From Macrotis lagotis (Eukaryota; Chordata; Mammalia; Peramelemorphia; Peramelidae), in NCBI RefSeq assembly GCF_037893015.1, contig NC_133666.1:569347001-569411000 (forward strand): DNA of 64,000 bases, written 5' to 3'. This document shows positions 47,190 to 59,016 of the stretch, one piece after another. Numbering within the stretch: position 1 is the stretch's first letter; the number at the start of each line of letters is the position of its first letter. The notes under the pieces are model-generated. The model saw only the letters and a list, made by a program, of their open reading frames with translations, made no database searches and had not been told where the DNA came from. The position numbers and the translations under genes are program-made.

Positions 47190-47320
47190 GCAAGTGAAGG
47201 ATTTAGGATCAGGAAGACTCTGATTTGTGAGTTTTACCAGCTGTATTGACCCCAGGAGAGTAACTTAACACTGTTTGCATTATTTTCTACTTCTATAAAA
47301 TGAACTGCTGAGAAAACTCT
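47190..47320 (+). mobile_element. MIR-type SINE relic
   Basis: Weak match to the MIR layout: GGATCAGGAAGACTCTGAT, a GTGACC-like block changed to TTGACC, GAGTAACTTAACACTGTT, then TACTTCTATAAAATGA. Old and diverged. Confidence 0.5.
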
Positions 47321-47894
47321 AAAATGGTTCATAAAGAATATGATATAAATGAACCACTAAACTAAAATTTAAAAATTAAACTTATTAGGTCCTAAAGTAT
47401 TTTACTAAAGAGCCAACCTCTTACCTCTTAAAATTATCTGTTCTTTAAAGGCATCCATCAGCCTTACAGCTTTCTAAGTTCACAACATAAACATTTTGCT
47501 CAATACATAATTTTACTTTCTCATATATATATCCATCTAGTTGCCAAATCTTTTACTGTTTTCCTCTACAATGCATCCTTCTTGACCACTGGTAAAATAA
47601 ATCTGTTTATGTTAATATACTCATATATATTTATGTTTGTTTATATGTATGCAGATATGCACACAAAAAATATATATGTTCAATGATCTCAGTCATGAAT
47701 TGGCTCCAAATGATCTTTGTTTATTACATTATATAAAATAAAAATTATATAGTAACAATTCTCCTATGGTATATTGAATATATATGTATGAATGTATATG
47801 GGTGTATAAATGCTTGCATATCATATATACAAATATACATATACATCTAAAATACTATTAAACGTACCCCTTTGGTGACCTTTTGGGTACATTA
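47321..47894. other. Unassigned AT-rich DNA
   Basis: TA/ATGT-rich stretch (47600-47860) with many short TATATG runs. No gene or repeat family recognised. Confidence 0.45.
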
Positions 47895-48212
47895 TTATAA
47901 TGTTTATCCTTGTCCACAAAGAAGACCATGAAAACGGGGGGGGGGTAATGCCACAACAAGCAAGTGAATTAGATTTGAGTAAGGGGTACTGTGCTAAGTC
48001 ACCAGTCTACTTCTTGTCTTCCCATCTAAGGACAGTAGTCAGATATGAATTAGTATTACTGATGAGGGTTTTGGATATGAAGCAATCTGGATTAAAAGAC
48101 TTATCCAAAGTCACAAAGTAAGTGTCAAACGTCTGAAACTGCATTACAAAATATATCCTCCTGCCTCCAAAGTCAGTGTTGCATTGTTTTGTGCACCAAT
48201 CTACCCCCCATT
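47895..48212 (-). mobile_element. MAR1-type CORE-SINE, old copy
   Basis: The same layout as 21955-22277 on the minus strand, but more diverged: the tRNA-like head lies near 48190-48212 and the 3' end near 47900. A poly-G run at 47937-47946 lies inside. Confidence 0.6.
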
Positions 48213-48284
48213 TTGATTTCAGGTATTACTTGTCATTATTTGCTGGGCACATCACTTCCTCTCAACAGGGGGAGAATTTCAACA

Positions 48285-48420
48285 TGAATAAATGAATAGA
48301 AATAAATGATTGAATGAATGAAAAACAAATGCTCACTATGTGTTAAGTACTATAATTGTTGACAATGCTGATAGAAAAATGAGCCAATACTTGCTCTCAA
48401 GGAATTCAGCATTAATATTA
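48285..48420 (-). mobile_element. L2/MIR-type 3' end relic
   Basis: TGAATGAATGAA is followed by a CTCACTATGTGTTAAGTACT block and TTGCTCTCAAGGAATTCA. This is the reverse complement of a common ancient L2-related 3' end. Confidence 0.5.
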
Positions 48421-48630
48421 ATTGAAAGAACACCAATAGGATGGTCCAGTTGTATGGATAATGACAGGGTCCCATGATTGGTTTCCATAGGGAGTAGTAG
48501 AGAGATTTGGGAAATAGGTAGTTGTGGTGGTATATTGAAACCAACTCAAAACAGTGAAGTAATGTTTAAAAGTTCAGTATATTTATAGTTAGAATTTGAA
48601 AAATTCTACAAATCAAGAAGTGATTTATTT

Positions 48631-48787
48631 ATTTATTTTTTAGGTTTTTGCAAGGCAATGAGGTTAAGTGGCTTGCCCAAGGCCACACAGCTAAGCAATT
48701 ATTAAGTGTCTGAGGTCGGATTTGAAGTCAGGTCCCCCTGACTCCAGGTCCATCTCTCTATCTGCTGTGCCTCTAAGCTGCCCTTAA
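48631..48787 (-). mobile_element. tRNA-type SINE (WSINE1-like)
   Basis: Flanked by TGATTTATTT at 48621-48630 and 48788-48797. T-rich tail with TTTA repeats at the left, head at the right. Confidence 0.88.
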
Positions 48788-48846
48788 TGATTTATTTTTT
48801 AAATTAATTTTCTAGTCTTTAGAAAGTAATATATATGTAAAATATA

Positions 48847-49669
48847 CTGCATTTCCCAATATATAAGAGACACCTTAATTTTGGGACCCAAAATCTGAAA
48901 CAAAATGTATTACATAAAATTATTGAACTCATTTTATTCATCATAAAGTTCATACAGCTCCTCATCACTGTCAAAACTCCCATCCATTAGCTTGTCATCA
49001 TCTGTGTTTGAGAATTAATCACTGTCTTAAGAGAGGCTCTGCTCTCTGGCCTGTACTCTGGTCAGTGTTTGATCACAAGCTTTCCTGGGCAAATCTGGAG
49101 CATATAATCATAACTAATCAGAATGTTTTTTGAAGCTGAAAGATTCCTTGAAATCAGTAATTTTTTTTCAACAATTTTTCTTGCCTCTTGCTGAATCATC
49201 TTTGTGGACACAGGAATTCCAATGGCCCTTTGCTCTTCTATCCATACCTTCAATTCCTTCTCTAAATCAGGCCATTTTCTTGATTTGCCTCTCATGGTCT
49301 TCTTCTGCCAAGCTATTTTCAATAGGCTTTCTTCTTCTCCTAGCCAGTCTCAGATTGCTTTCTCATTTGGAGAAGGACCAAACTTACATTCCACTACATG
49401 ATATCCATTCTTTTTTGCAAACTGGATTGTTTTTAAGTAGAATTCAGCACCGTATTAAAATTTTTTTCTAAGCCATTTCTGGGAAAAACATGGCAAAATA
49501 TAACCTAATATACTGGTAACAAAAGTGAAAAAATGAGCTCAGACAACAAATGCAAAAAAAGTGGGAAATGCAAGTAAAAAAATATTACAACCACTCTATT
49601 AAATACTCCCAGTTTTTAGACCCCAAATTTTGTCAAAATATGATGTGTCTAATCCATGGGAAAACAAAG
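48847..49669 (-). mobile_element. pogo-like (Tc1/mariner superfamily) DNA transposon fossil
   Basis: About 820 bases with imperfect terminal inverted repeats: CTGCATTTCCC then ATAAGAGACACC inward from the left, and CTTTGTTTTCCC then ATTAGACACATC inward from the right. A TA dinucleotide flanks each end (48845-48846 and 49670-49671), as expected for this superfamily. The interior contains part of a transposase gene on the minus strand. The length is too short for a full transposase, so it is an internally deleted copy. Confidence 0.72.
49062..49450 (-). pseudogene. pogo/CENP-B-type transposase, DNA-binding part only
   Basis: Reading leftwards from about 49450, a first helix-turn-helix region shows EFYLKTIQFAKKNGYHVVEC then KFGPSPNEKAI, after which an in-frame stop occurs. 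The frame at 49322-49062 then gives RKWPDLEKELKVWIEEQRA and IPVSTKMIQQEARKI, the layout of a CENP-B-type helix-turn-helix domain. In pogo-like elements these two domains bind the terminal repeats, and a DDE catalytic domain follows. No DDE domain is seen here, so the element could not move itself. The family assignment rests on motif layout recognised by eye. Confidence 0.7.
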
Positions 49670-49671
49670 TA

Positions 49672-50084
49672 CTTAAACGCTTGTTGGAAACATGTTTTCC
49701 CCTAACCCACTTAAAACTGGTTCTTAAAATTTTGCCAGCACTCCCCTAAGTATCCTCCATATTATTAGATGGATTAAATCCTATGATTGCTTTACTGTTC
49801 ATGAAATGAGTAGTCAAGTTTAACTTGAAGCCAGCGTTCCAGAAGGGTCCACTGAAAAACTAACAGAAAGGGAGGATTCCTTAAGGATATGAATGGGAGG
49901 CAATGTTGGGTATATGGGGGAAGTTCTCACTCAGTTGATAAGTTCTATTTGGTGACTAGTGATATGAAATAAAAGTAAATTGATTTTTTCACTGTCCTTT
50001 CCAGTTCTTTCTCAAGTCTTTAGACAAATTGACTATCATGTCTAAAATCCACTGCATTTTTGCCTCTACAAATTCGAATTTGTT
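49672..50084. other. Unassigned DNA
   Basis: No repeat or gene recognised. Confidence 0.45.
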
Positions 50085-50295
50085 TTCATTCAAAGATCAA
50101 TTCAAATGTCAGCTTCTGCTTGAAGTTTTTGATGTTTCCTCCTGAACTGCTAGTAGTCTTTTCCCAGGAATTAATTACATTGAAAATATTTTGTATTTAA
50201 TTTTTATGTACATATTTTTTTTCTATTTGAGAATGTAAGCTCCTTGAGGACAAGGATTTTTTTCCCTCTATTTCTGTTTAACATTTTTGTTTCAA
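50085..50295 (+). mobile_element. L2-type LINE 3' end relic
   Basis: Contains the typical L2 3'UTR block GAATGTAAGCTCCTTGAGGA (50231-50250) followed by CAAGGATTTTTTTCCCTC, preceded by a pyrimidine-rich ancestral stretch. The copy is truncated after about 50295. Confidence 0.7.
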
Positions 50296-50687
50296 GGACT
50301 TGACTTCCAGATAGGGGAAAGGGGAAGGGAAATATATAGAAAATAGATTAAAAATAAATAAAAGGAAACATATCTTTCAAAATTGAACCATCATGCAGGT
50401 TAATATTAATCCCCTGTCAAATAATTAAGGTCATGAAGCTATAGTCAACAAATAAGTGTAAGCCAGAACTTATTTGAATATAAATAAATTTTCCTTTGGC
50501 CATACCACTTATGTGAAATTTGTTTGATGGAAAGTTTCACCTATTGCCTCCATATCCATAAAATGAAAGCCTTTGATAAATGGACTCCAAAGATACTACC
50601 TAATGTCACCTCTACAATTAATTCCTTGACCCTTTACCTAGTGGGGAATGAAGGAATATAAATTAAACAAAATTAACTTCAATAGGT

Positions 50688-50945
50688 TTTTGCAGTTGCT
50701 AAATTGTTTTTATATGTGTCCAAAGATTTATGATCCTATTTGGGGGTTTCTAGACAAAAATACTGAAATAGTTTCCCATTTTCTTTTCCAGCTCATTTTA
50801 TAGATGAGGGAACTGTGGCTAATAGAGTTAAGTGATTTATCCAAGTCACATGGCTAGTCAGGATTGTATGTAAGATTTGACTTCAGGAAGATTAGTTTTT
50901 TTTGACTATAAGGTTAAAGATTCTATCAATTTAACCACATGCATT
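50688..50945 (-). mobile_element. tRNA/CORE-type SINE with an RTE (Bov-B-like) 3' end
   Basis: On the plus strand it reads as the complement of a SINE. The left part has GATCCTATTTGGGGGTTT and CCATTTTCTTTTCCAGC, resembling the 3' end of RTE/Bov-B LINEs, which mobilise such SINEs in marsupials. The right part has ATTTTATAGATGAGGGAACT and AAGTGATTTATCCAAGTCAC, the MIR/CORE-like body. Old copy. Confidence 0.6.
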
Positions 50946-51886
50946 CAGATTGTTTTATATTAAATATCATTCCTTGATCTGATTATTGAAACATCTTTGT
51001 AAATTCAACAGCCATCAATTTGTACCTCGATGCATGAAGCTGACATACAATTCACAGATCTGAAATTCACAGTTAATCTCATATATAGGATTTTCAGTGA
51101 GATGACTTATTCTTTTTCACCCATTTAGAGAACAAAGTTCTTTAAAATAGGCTTGAATTGCATTCACAATCCTTCATTAGGAAAGTTCTCTCTCTCTCCC
51201 TCTCTCTCTCACACTCCTTCTCTCTCCCAATTTGATACCTTATGACACAAACCAAGGACTATCAGAATCTGTCACCTTCAGACGTTTATGAGAAATAATA
51301 TTAAATTTATCAAATGTATTGTAAGAGACTATATTTGAGAAAAACACAAATGGAAGTGAAGCTAGAACAGGGTAGGGCCCATCCTGGCTCACTTGTATTT
51401 CTCAGGGGAGTACCTGCAACATACATACACAGTTACCATATTTTTTCAGTTTGCACATTTCTGTAAAGATCATCTTTAAGTGTTTTAAAGGAAAGAGACT
51501 ACATGCTATCCTACAGTTATCCTAGCAACATCAATTGTTTGGAAAAATTATTACCTCTACCATCTTCTTTCCTAGTTCCAAAATACTCTAACTTGAACTA
51601 TAACAATGAGTGGAAGTACAATCTATTTCCTTCATTTGTTAGTTTCTTCTCTGTCCAAACTGGGAAACAATACAAATTCCAGGGAACTTTTTAAAGTCAA
51701 CCTACACCTATCCAGGGGTTCTTGCCAAATACGTGAGATCCATGTAATAAGTTAATTGGAATTTAGTGCCTTTCATTCAGTCCAGAAATTCAGGGGATAC
51801 TTTTGGTCTTCATCATATTTTCCTTCCAAGAGATTTATAAAATTTATTTATATCCTTCTTATTAACTAGTCTTCCAAAATGTTTTG
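50946..51886. other. Unassigned DNA with a short CT-rich tract
   Basis: Contains a CT-repeat tract at 51187-51228. The frame at 51503-51694 has no recognisable features. Nothing else identified. Confidence 0.45.
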
Positions 51887-51900
51887 ATGAATTTAATTTT

Positions 51901-52573
51901 TAAAATCAATTTATTTATTTTCATCCATATTCTCATGTATATTTTAAGTTAAAAAATTTCCTTCCACTTTCCCTTCCCAAGCCCACCCCTCAGCAGTGAA
52001 GTCAGATTAGCATTATACATACATATTTTGATAAACATGTCTATAGATTAGTAATTTTTGGTATAAGGAATTAAGATTAAGGGAGATACAAAAGAGATAT
52101 TTTTATAAAATGTTCATCAGATTCTGAAGGGTTGTTTTTCTTTGTGTGTGTGTTTGTTTTATTCTTCCTCTAGATGGGGACAATATAATCCATAGCCAGT
52201 CTAATCATTGTCCTTGCTGTCTGAACTGCTGAGAGGAGCTGCTTCCATCAAGGTTCTTCTCTTGGTTCTACTCCTTTTGCTCAGCATCAGATCCTGTAAG
52301 TCATTCCATGCTTCTCTAGAGTCCAACCATTTTTGCTTTTTTATATAGGAAAAATAGCATTCCATGCATTCATGTACCTTAACTTATTTAGCCATTACTC
52401 AACTGATGGGCATCCCCTCAATTTCCAATTCTTTGCAACTACTAAAAGAGCTGCCATGAATATTTTGAAATGTATAGGACTTTTCTTTTTTTATATAATT
52501 TCTCCTGGATTTTGACTTAGAATTGGAATAGTTGAGCCAAAGGTTATGAACAGTTTATTGCTTTGTGCTTTCT
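51901..52573 (-). mobile_element. 5'-truncated L1 3' end
   Basis: Same 3'UTR type as 6634-7248: T-rich start, C-rich block near 51980, and an ORF2 end up to about 52573. It is flanked by ATGAATTTAA at 51887-51896 and 52574-52583, so it is an independent short insertion. Confidence 0.85.
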
Positions 52574-52855
52574 ATGAATTTAAATTTAGAAAGACCAGTA
52601 ATTACTAATTCAGAGACTTTTCCCCAAAAGAATATGGACAAAAATCTAGAAAGGCTGCCTAATACATTTCCTTGGTCTATCAATTTAAAAAGCCTTTCAA
52701 AAAATGAAATGAGTTTAATGAAACTTAATTTTCCATTGCCTTTTTGACAGTCACATGATATTGTTCTTTTCTTTTGAGCTATTTAGTCTTTAATTCTTTC
52801 CTTCCCCTTTTCTGTCTAGTTAACATGAATTGGTTGGAAGTTATAAATCATGCTG

Positions 52856-53160
52856 AATCCTCTTTATAATTTTACTTGAACTGCTTTTAAGCCAAGTCAT
52901 CACTTACTTACAATTTTGTAACTGATTTTTGTGAAACTAGTTTCAAGGCTTTACATTTACTCCTGTTTAATTTCATCTTGCTAATTTGAACACTTTGTTG
53001 CAGATTACTGAATTATTTTTGAATCCTAATTTTGCCATTCAGTGTATTAGTAATCTTACTTAGATTTGTGTAATCTACAAATTAGAAAAAAAAATTTCCT
53101 TTTTCTTATACAAGTCATTGACAACAGGATTGAACAGAATAGATTTTAAAACAACTATGA
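52856..53160 (+). mobile_element. Ancient CR1/L3-like LINE relic (tentative)
   Basis: Shows a pattern I associate with an ancient vertebrate LINE: TTACATTTACTCCTGTTTAA, TTTCATCTTGCTAATTTGA, TTCAGTGTATTAGTAATC, ATCTACAAATTAG and AAGTCATTGACAACAGGAT in that order. No open frame. The family name is uncertain. Confidence 0.4.
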
Positions 53161-53710
53161 CACTGTAAACCAGGATTACCTATTTGTATCTGTGGCTAAA
53201 TTAAGCAAGTCTAAGATAAAAAAAGAAGTTTGAATTTAAATTAATGCCCACTTTAAGTTTCAAAAGATGTAGTTCAGCAGCAGAATGACAAAATCTCCGC
53301 ATAGGAAGTGTTCAATTAATAAGAACAATAAAATAATTCCAGTTAGCATTTTAATGATATAGAGACTGCTAGAGTCATTTAGCTGAATGGGATCAGAAGC
53401 ATGTTCTATGACTCAAGATTGGCTAGATCTACTGGGTTACAGCTATATTAAAAGAAAAAAAATTAATTAAAAATGTGGAAGGACAATAGACCAAAATAAA
53501 TAGAAATATTGCCAGAGGTGTTAGAGAACATTAAAAAAATGAAGATCATAGTTAATTTAGTTAATTCTTACAGTTCTGTCTTTGTCAATTGTAGTGATTT
53601 AGAGGATGAAGTTTGGTTACATATGCTTAGTTGGTTAACAGTTTGTTTTATTTAGTTTTAAATACTAAGAATTAAGTATTTTGTTCCTGATACTCTAATA
53701 GGCACTAGGC
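53161..53710. other. Unassigned DNA
   Basis: No repeat or gene recognised. Confidence 0.45.
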
Positions 53711-53744
53711 ATGAAAAAAAACAAAAATAAACTAAAAATGCAAA

Positions 53745-53808
53745 GGAAGATGACAACAACTGAAGAAGAAGATGAGGAAGAAGATGAGGAAAGAGAAGAA
53801 GAAAGAAA

Positions 53809-53839
<31 letters not shown>

Positions 53840-53905
53840 GGAAGAAGAAGAAGAAAGAAGAAGAAAAGAAAGAAAAGAAAGAAAGAAAGAAAGAAAGATG
53901 AAAAA
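53745..53905. repeat. Purine-rich GAA/GGA/GAAA low-complexity tract
   Basis: About 160 bases of mixed GAA, GGA and GAAA units. The plus-strand frame at 53711-53920 (Glu-, Arg-, Gly- and Lys-rich) is a by-product of this tract, not a gene. Confidence 0.9.
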
Positions 53906-56377
53906 ACAGAGAGAGAATAAAGAATGGAAATAAATTTCTGAATAATGAGTTAAATATCAGCAGTGTATTTTATGCTACACAATTTAATCTTCTCATCTGT
54001 AGCTAGAATAAAGAACTGCATTTTTGTCAGATCTTTTCAAGAGCCCAATCAGGTTATTATAATTACTCAGTCAACATTTTCCTTTTTTGCCCCCTCAATA
54101 TATAGTGTTGGAGTCACTGAACACATCATTTCAATTCTCTCTGCTTTTACTATTTAAGATTTTATTTATTTTGAGTTTTTACAGTTTTTCCCCAATCTTA
54201 CTTCCCTCCCCCACCCACAGAAAGCAATTTGTCAGTCTACGTTGTTTTCATGTTGTACATTGATCCAAATTGAGTGTGATGAGTAAGAAATCATATTCTT
54301 AAGGAAGAATCATAAACTGTAAGAGGTAACAAGATCAGACAATAACATAACAGTATTTTTTATAAATTAATGAGAATAGTCCTCGGATTTTATTCAAATT
54401 CCACCATTCTTTATCTGGATACAGATGGTTTTCTCAATTGCAGACAGCACAAAATTGTCCCTGATTGTTGCACTGATGAAATGAGTGTGTCCATCAAGGT
54501 TGATCATCACCCCCCATGTTGCTGTTAGGGTGTACAGTGTTTTTCTGGTTCTGCTCATCTCGCTCAAGATCAGTTCATGCAAATCACTGCATGTTTCCCT
54601 GAATTCCCATCCCTCCTAGTTTCTAAAAGAATAACAGTGTTCCATGACACATATACCACAGTGTGCTAAGCCATTCCCCAATTAAAGGACATTTACTTTA
54701 TTTCCAATTCTTTGCCACCATAAATAGGGCTGCTATGAATATTTTGGTACAGGTGATATTTTAACACTTTTTCATCATTCTTCATTATATAGACCCAGTA
54801 GTGGTATTGCTGGATCAAAGGGTATGCACATATTTGTTGCCCTTTGGTCTTGGGTCCAAATTTCTCTCCTCAAAGTTCCACCAATGATGTAATAGTGTCC
54901 CAGATTTCCCACAACATTTTCTACAATGATCATAATCCCTTCTTGTCATATTGGCCAGTCTGAGAGGTGTGAGGTGGTAACTCAGAGAAGCTTTAATTTG
55001 CATTTCTCTAATAAGTAATGATTTAGAGCAATTTTTAATATGACCATGGATCACTTTGATCTCCTCATCTGTAAATTTCCTTTGCATATCTTTGACCATT
55101 TGTCAAATCTGGAATGTCTTTTTTTAATATGACTCAGTTCTCTGTATATTTTAGAAATGAGTCCTATGTAAAAAAATATTAGTTATAAAGATTGTTTCCC
55201 AGTTTACTACATTTCTTTTTATCTTGGTTACATTGGTTTTATCTGTGCAAAAGCTTTTTAATTTAATGTAATCCAAATCATCTAGTTTGTTTTTAGTGAT
55301 GTTCTTCCATTTCTTCCTTAGTCATAAACTGCTTTGCTTTCCATAGATCTGACAGATAAACTAGTCCTTGGTCTTCTAATTTGCTTATAGTATTAGTTGT
55401 TATGTCTAAATCCAGTATTCATTTGGAACTTAACTTGCTATAGGGTGTGAGTTGTTGATCTAATCTAAGTTTCTTCCATAATAACTTCCAATTTTCCAAG
55501 AATTTTATCAAAGAATGGGTTTTTATCCCAATAGCTGAACTCTATGGGATTATCAAACAGCAGATTACTATAATAATTTCCTGCTATTGCATCTAATCTA
55601 TTCCACTGGTCCACCAATCTATTTCTTAGCCAATACCAGACAGTTTTGAGGACCAATCATTTATAATATAATTTTAGATTAGGTAGGGCTAATCTCCCTT
55701 TTTTGTACTTTTAAAAAATTAAATTCCTGGAAATTCTTGACTTTTTATTTACTTACAACTTTTTCTAACTTATTAATTTTTTTGGAATTTGATTGGTAGG
55801 GGACCTAAACAGGTAGTTTAGTTTTGGTAGAACTGACATTTTTAATATATTAGACCTACCTATCCATTAGCAGTTGATATTTGCCCAGTTATTTAAATCT
55901 GATTTAATTCATGTGAGAAGTGTTTCATAATAGCTTTCAAAAAGTTTCTGAGTCTGCCTTGGCAAATTGACTCCCAAGTATTTTATATTGTCTGAGCTTA
56001 CTTTGAATGGGATTTCTCTTTCTAGTTCTTCCTGCTGTATTTTGCTAGACATATATAGAAAAGTTGAGCATTTATGAGGGTTTATTTTATAACCCGCAAC
56101 TTTGCTAAAATTGCTAATTGTTTCCAGTCATTTTTTGGATGATTTCTTGGGATTCTTTGGTAGACCTTCATGTCATCTGCAAAGAGTGAGAATTTTGTCT
56201 CTTCCTTCCCAATTCTAATTCCTTCAATTTCTTTTTTTCTCTAATTGCTGTTTTTAACATTTCTAATACAATATTGAATAGTAGTGGTGATAATGGGCAC
56301 CCTTGTTTCACCCCTGATCTTATTGGGAATGCTTCTAGCCTTTCCCAATTAAATAAAATCCCTGTTGATGGTTTCAG

Positions 56378-56767
56378 CTAGATACTACTAATTATTTTAA
56401 GGAACAGTCCATTTATTCCTACACTCTCTAGTGTTTTTAATAGGAATGGATACTGTATTTTGTCAAAAGCTTTTTCAGCATCTATTAATATGATCATGTG
56501 ATATCTTATAGGTTTGCTGTTGATATAACTGATTATCATAGCAGTGTTCCTAATATTGAACCAATGCTGCATTCCTGGGGTATATCCTATTTGGTAATAA
56601 GGTATTGTCCCAGGGATAACTTGCTGTAATTGTTTTGCTAAGATTTTATTTAAGATTTTTCCATCTATATTTGTCAGGGAGATAGGTCCATAATTTTCTT
56701 TCTCTGGTTTAACTCTTCCTGGTTTAGGTATCAGCACCATATTGTTGTCATGGAAAGAGTCAGGCAT
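56378..56767 (-). pseudogene. L1 ORF2 reverse transcriptase N-terminal part
   Basis: A 129-residue frame with the RT fingers region ([20 protein letters not shown]), QIGYTPGMQ, and motif A as [20 protein letters not shown]. The catalytic FADD block lies further on, in decayed sequence near 56175. A frameshift or stop after residue 129 breaks the protein. Confidence 0.88.
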
Positions 56768-57656
56768 AGTTCCATTTTCCCCTATTTTCCCAAAGAGTTT
56801 ATTTCAAATTGGCACCAATTGTTCCTTAAATGTTTTGTAGAATTCACTTTTGAATTCATCAGACCCTAGAGATTTTTTCTTAGGGAGTTCAATGATGGGT
56901 TGTTGAATTCTTTTTTCTGATATAGGGCTGTTTAGCTATTTAATCTCCTCTTCATTTATCCTCAGCAACTTATATTTTTGTAAATAAACATCCATTTTAC
57001 TTAGATTATCAAATTTATTGTCACAGAATTGGGCAAAATAATTTTGAATTACTACTTTAATTTCCTCCTCATTGCTTTTGAGTTCACCTTTTCAATTTAT
57101 AATACTAGCAATTTGGTTTTCTTCTTTCTTTTTTTTAAATCAAATTGACCTGTATTTTATCAATTTTATTGGATTTTTTCATAAAACCAACTTTTGGTTT
57201 TATTTATTAATTCAATACTTCTTTTTACTTTCAATTTTATTAATTTCTCCTTTAATTATGAGAATTTTTAATTTGATATTTAATTGGGGTTTTTTAATTC
57301 ATTCTTTCTCTAATTTTTTAATTGCATATTCAGTTCATTGATTTCTTCTTTCTCTAATTTTTCAGGTAAGCATTTAAATATATAATAAATCTACTGACAG
57401 CCACTTTGAGTGAATCCCATAGGTTTTGGTATACTGTCCCATTATTGTCATTATCTAGGATAAAATAATTAATTCTTTCTACAATTTGTTTTTTTTATCC
57501 ATTCATTCTTTAAAATGAGGTCATTCAGTTTCCAACTGGTTCTGGGTCTATATCTCCCTGGCCCAATATTGCATATGACTTTTATTGCATTGTGATCGGA
57601 GAAAGATGTATTCATTATTTCTGCCTTTCTGCAGTAGGTAATTAGGATTTCATGCC

Positions 57657-57959
57657 CTAGTCCAATGTTAATTTTGTATAAGTGCCATGTACTGCAGAGA
57701 CAAAGTTATATTCCTTTCTATCCCCATTCAATTTCCACCATAAGTCTATCATATCTAATTTATCTAACAGTATATTTACCTGCTTAATTTCTGTTTTGTT
57801 TATTTTATGATTAGATTCATCTATATCTGAGAGTGGGAGGATGAGGTCTCTTACTAGTAGATTTTTGCAGTCTATGTCTTCCTGCAGTTCTTTCAGCTTC
57901 TCCTCTAAGAATTTGGATGCTATCCCATTGGGTACATATATATTCAGTATTGAAATCAC
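57657..57959 (-). pseudogene. L1 ORF2 endonuclease fragment
   Basis: 100 residues containing ISILNIYVPN, VRDLILPLSDIDESNHKINK and a WRKLNGDRKEYNFVSAVHGTYTKLTLD-like end, in which WRKLN reads WWKLN. In L1 this apurinic-type endonuclease nicks target DNA. Only the C-terminal half of the domain is open. Confidence 0.8.
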
Positions 57960-59016
57960 TTTATTGTCTATGGGTCCTTTTAGGAAAATATAGTTTCCTT
58001 CCTTATCTCTTTTAATGCTATCTATTTTTGCTGCTGCTTTGTCTGAGATAAGAATTGTTACCTCTGCTTTTTTTTTACTTCAGCTGAAGCAAAGTATATT
58101 TTGCTCCAACCTTTTACCTTTACTCTATATGTTTATGTCTGCTTCAAATGAGTTTCTTGTTAGCAGCATATTATAGGATTCTGATTTTTAACCCACTCTG
58201 ATATTCACTTACTTTTTAAGGGAGAGTTCATCCCATTCACATTCAAAGTTATAATTACTAATTATTTATTTCCCTCCATGCTATCTTCCCTCCATTTGTA
58301 CTTTTCCCCCTCCCCCTCCCACTTTATCCATATTCCCCAGTATTTTGTTTCTGAATACCACCCCCTTTAGTGTGTTTGCCCTCCTGTATCCACTTCCCTC
58401 TCCTTTCTTTCCCCTTTACCTTTTACCCTTTTATCTTCCCTTCCTTTTGTTAGTTCCCCTTTTTTCTCCCCCCTCCCTTTCTCCATCTCCCCTTCCCTTT
58501 TCTCCCTTTTAATACTCGAGAAGTTAGATGTTGTTTTAAGCTGAGTATGTGTGTAAGTTGACTTTAAGCCAAGTCTGATGAGAAGAAGTTTGAGGTGTTT
58601 CTCATCTCCTCCCTTCTCCCCCTCTATTACCATAAGTATTTTGTACCTTTGCATAAAGAGATTTACTCCATTCAATCCCCTCCCTCCTTCCATCTCCTTC
58701 CTGTTCCCCTTTCTAAGAAGGTATTGTTTTTAAATCATCCTATCTGAGTCATAGAAAACACTGAGCATCCATCACTTCTAGTTAAGTATTTTCTTTTATC
58801 TAATAGACTTACAGTTCTTGAGAGTTATTAGACTCTTTCTCCCAAGTATGGTCATAGCCAGTTGCATCCCATTGGATAGCAGTCTTATGGATAAGTCATG
58901 AGTGTCCATCACTTCTGTCTAGGTATATTTTCTTTGTTAGAGTTAAAATTCTCAAAAGCTATGAGAATCTTTTTCACATGCTGGGATATAGCCAGTTTCA
59001 GGTTATTGGATAGCAG

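Larger units (their letters stand above)
54157..58720 (-). mobile_element. Near-full-length L1, 3'UTR and ORF2
   Basis: Minus strand: 3'UTR (C-rich block near 54205), ORF2 C-terminus (frame 55099-54815), post-RT region (55656-55465), RT (56767-56378), endonuclease (57959-57657) and spacer to about 58700. The order and spacing are complete with no large deletion, so it is a useful yardstick for the deleted copies elsewhere. Continues into its ORF1 at 58721-60185. Confidence 0.9.

Noticed and set aside
49130..49471. 113-residue plus-strand frame
   Set aside because: Antisense shadow of the pogo-like transposase remnant on the minus strand, which has the recognisable helix-turn-helix motifs.
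53711..53920. 69-residue Glu/Arg/Lys/Gly-rich open frame
   Set aside because: It is created entirely by a GAA/GGA/GAAA low-complexity tract. There is no conserved domain, and the composition follows the repeat.
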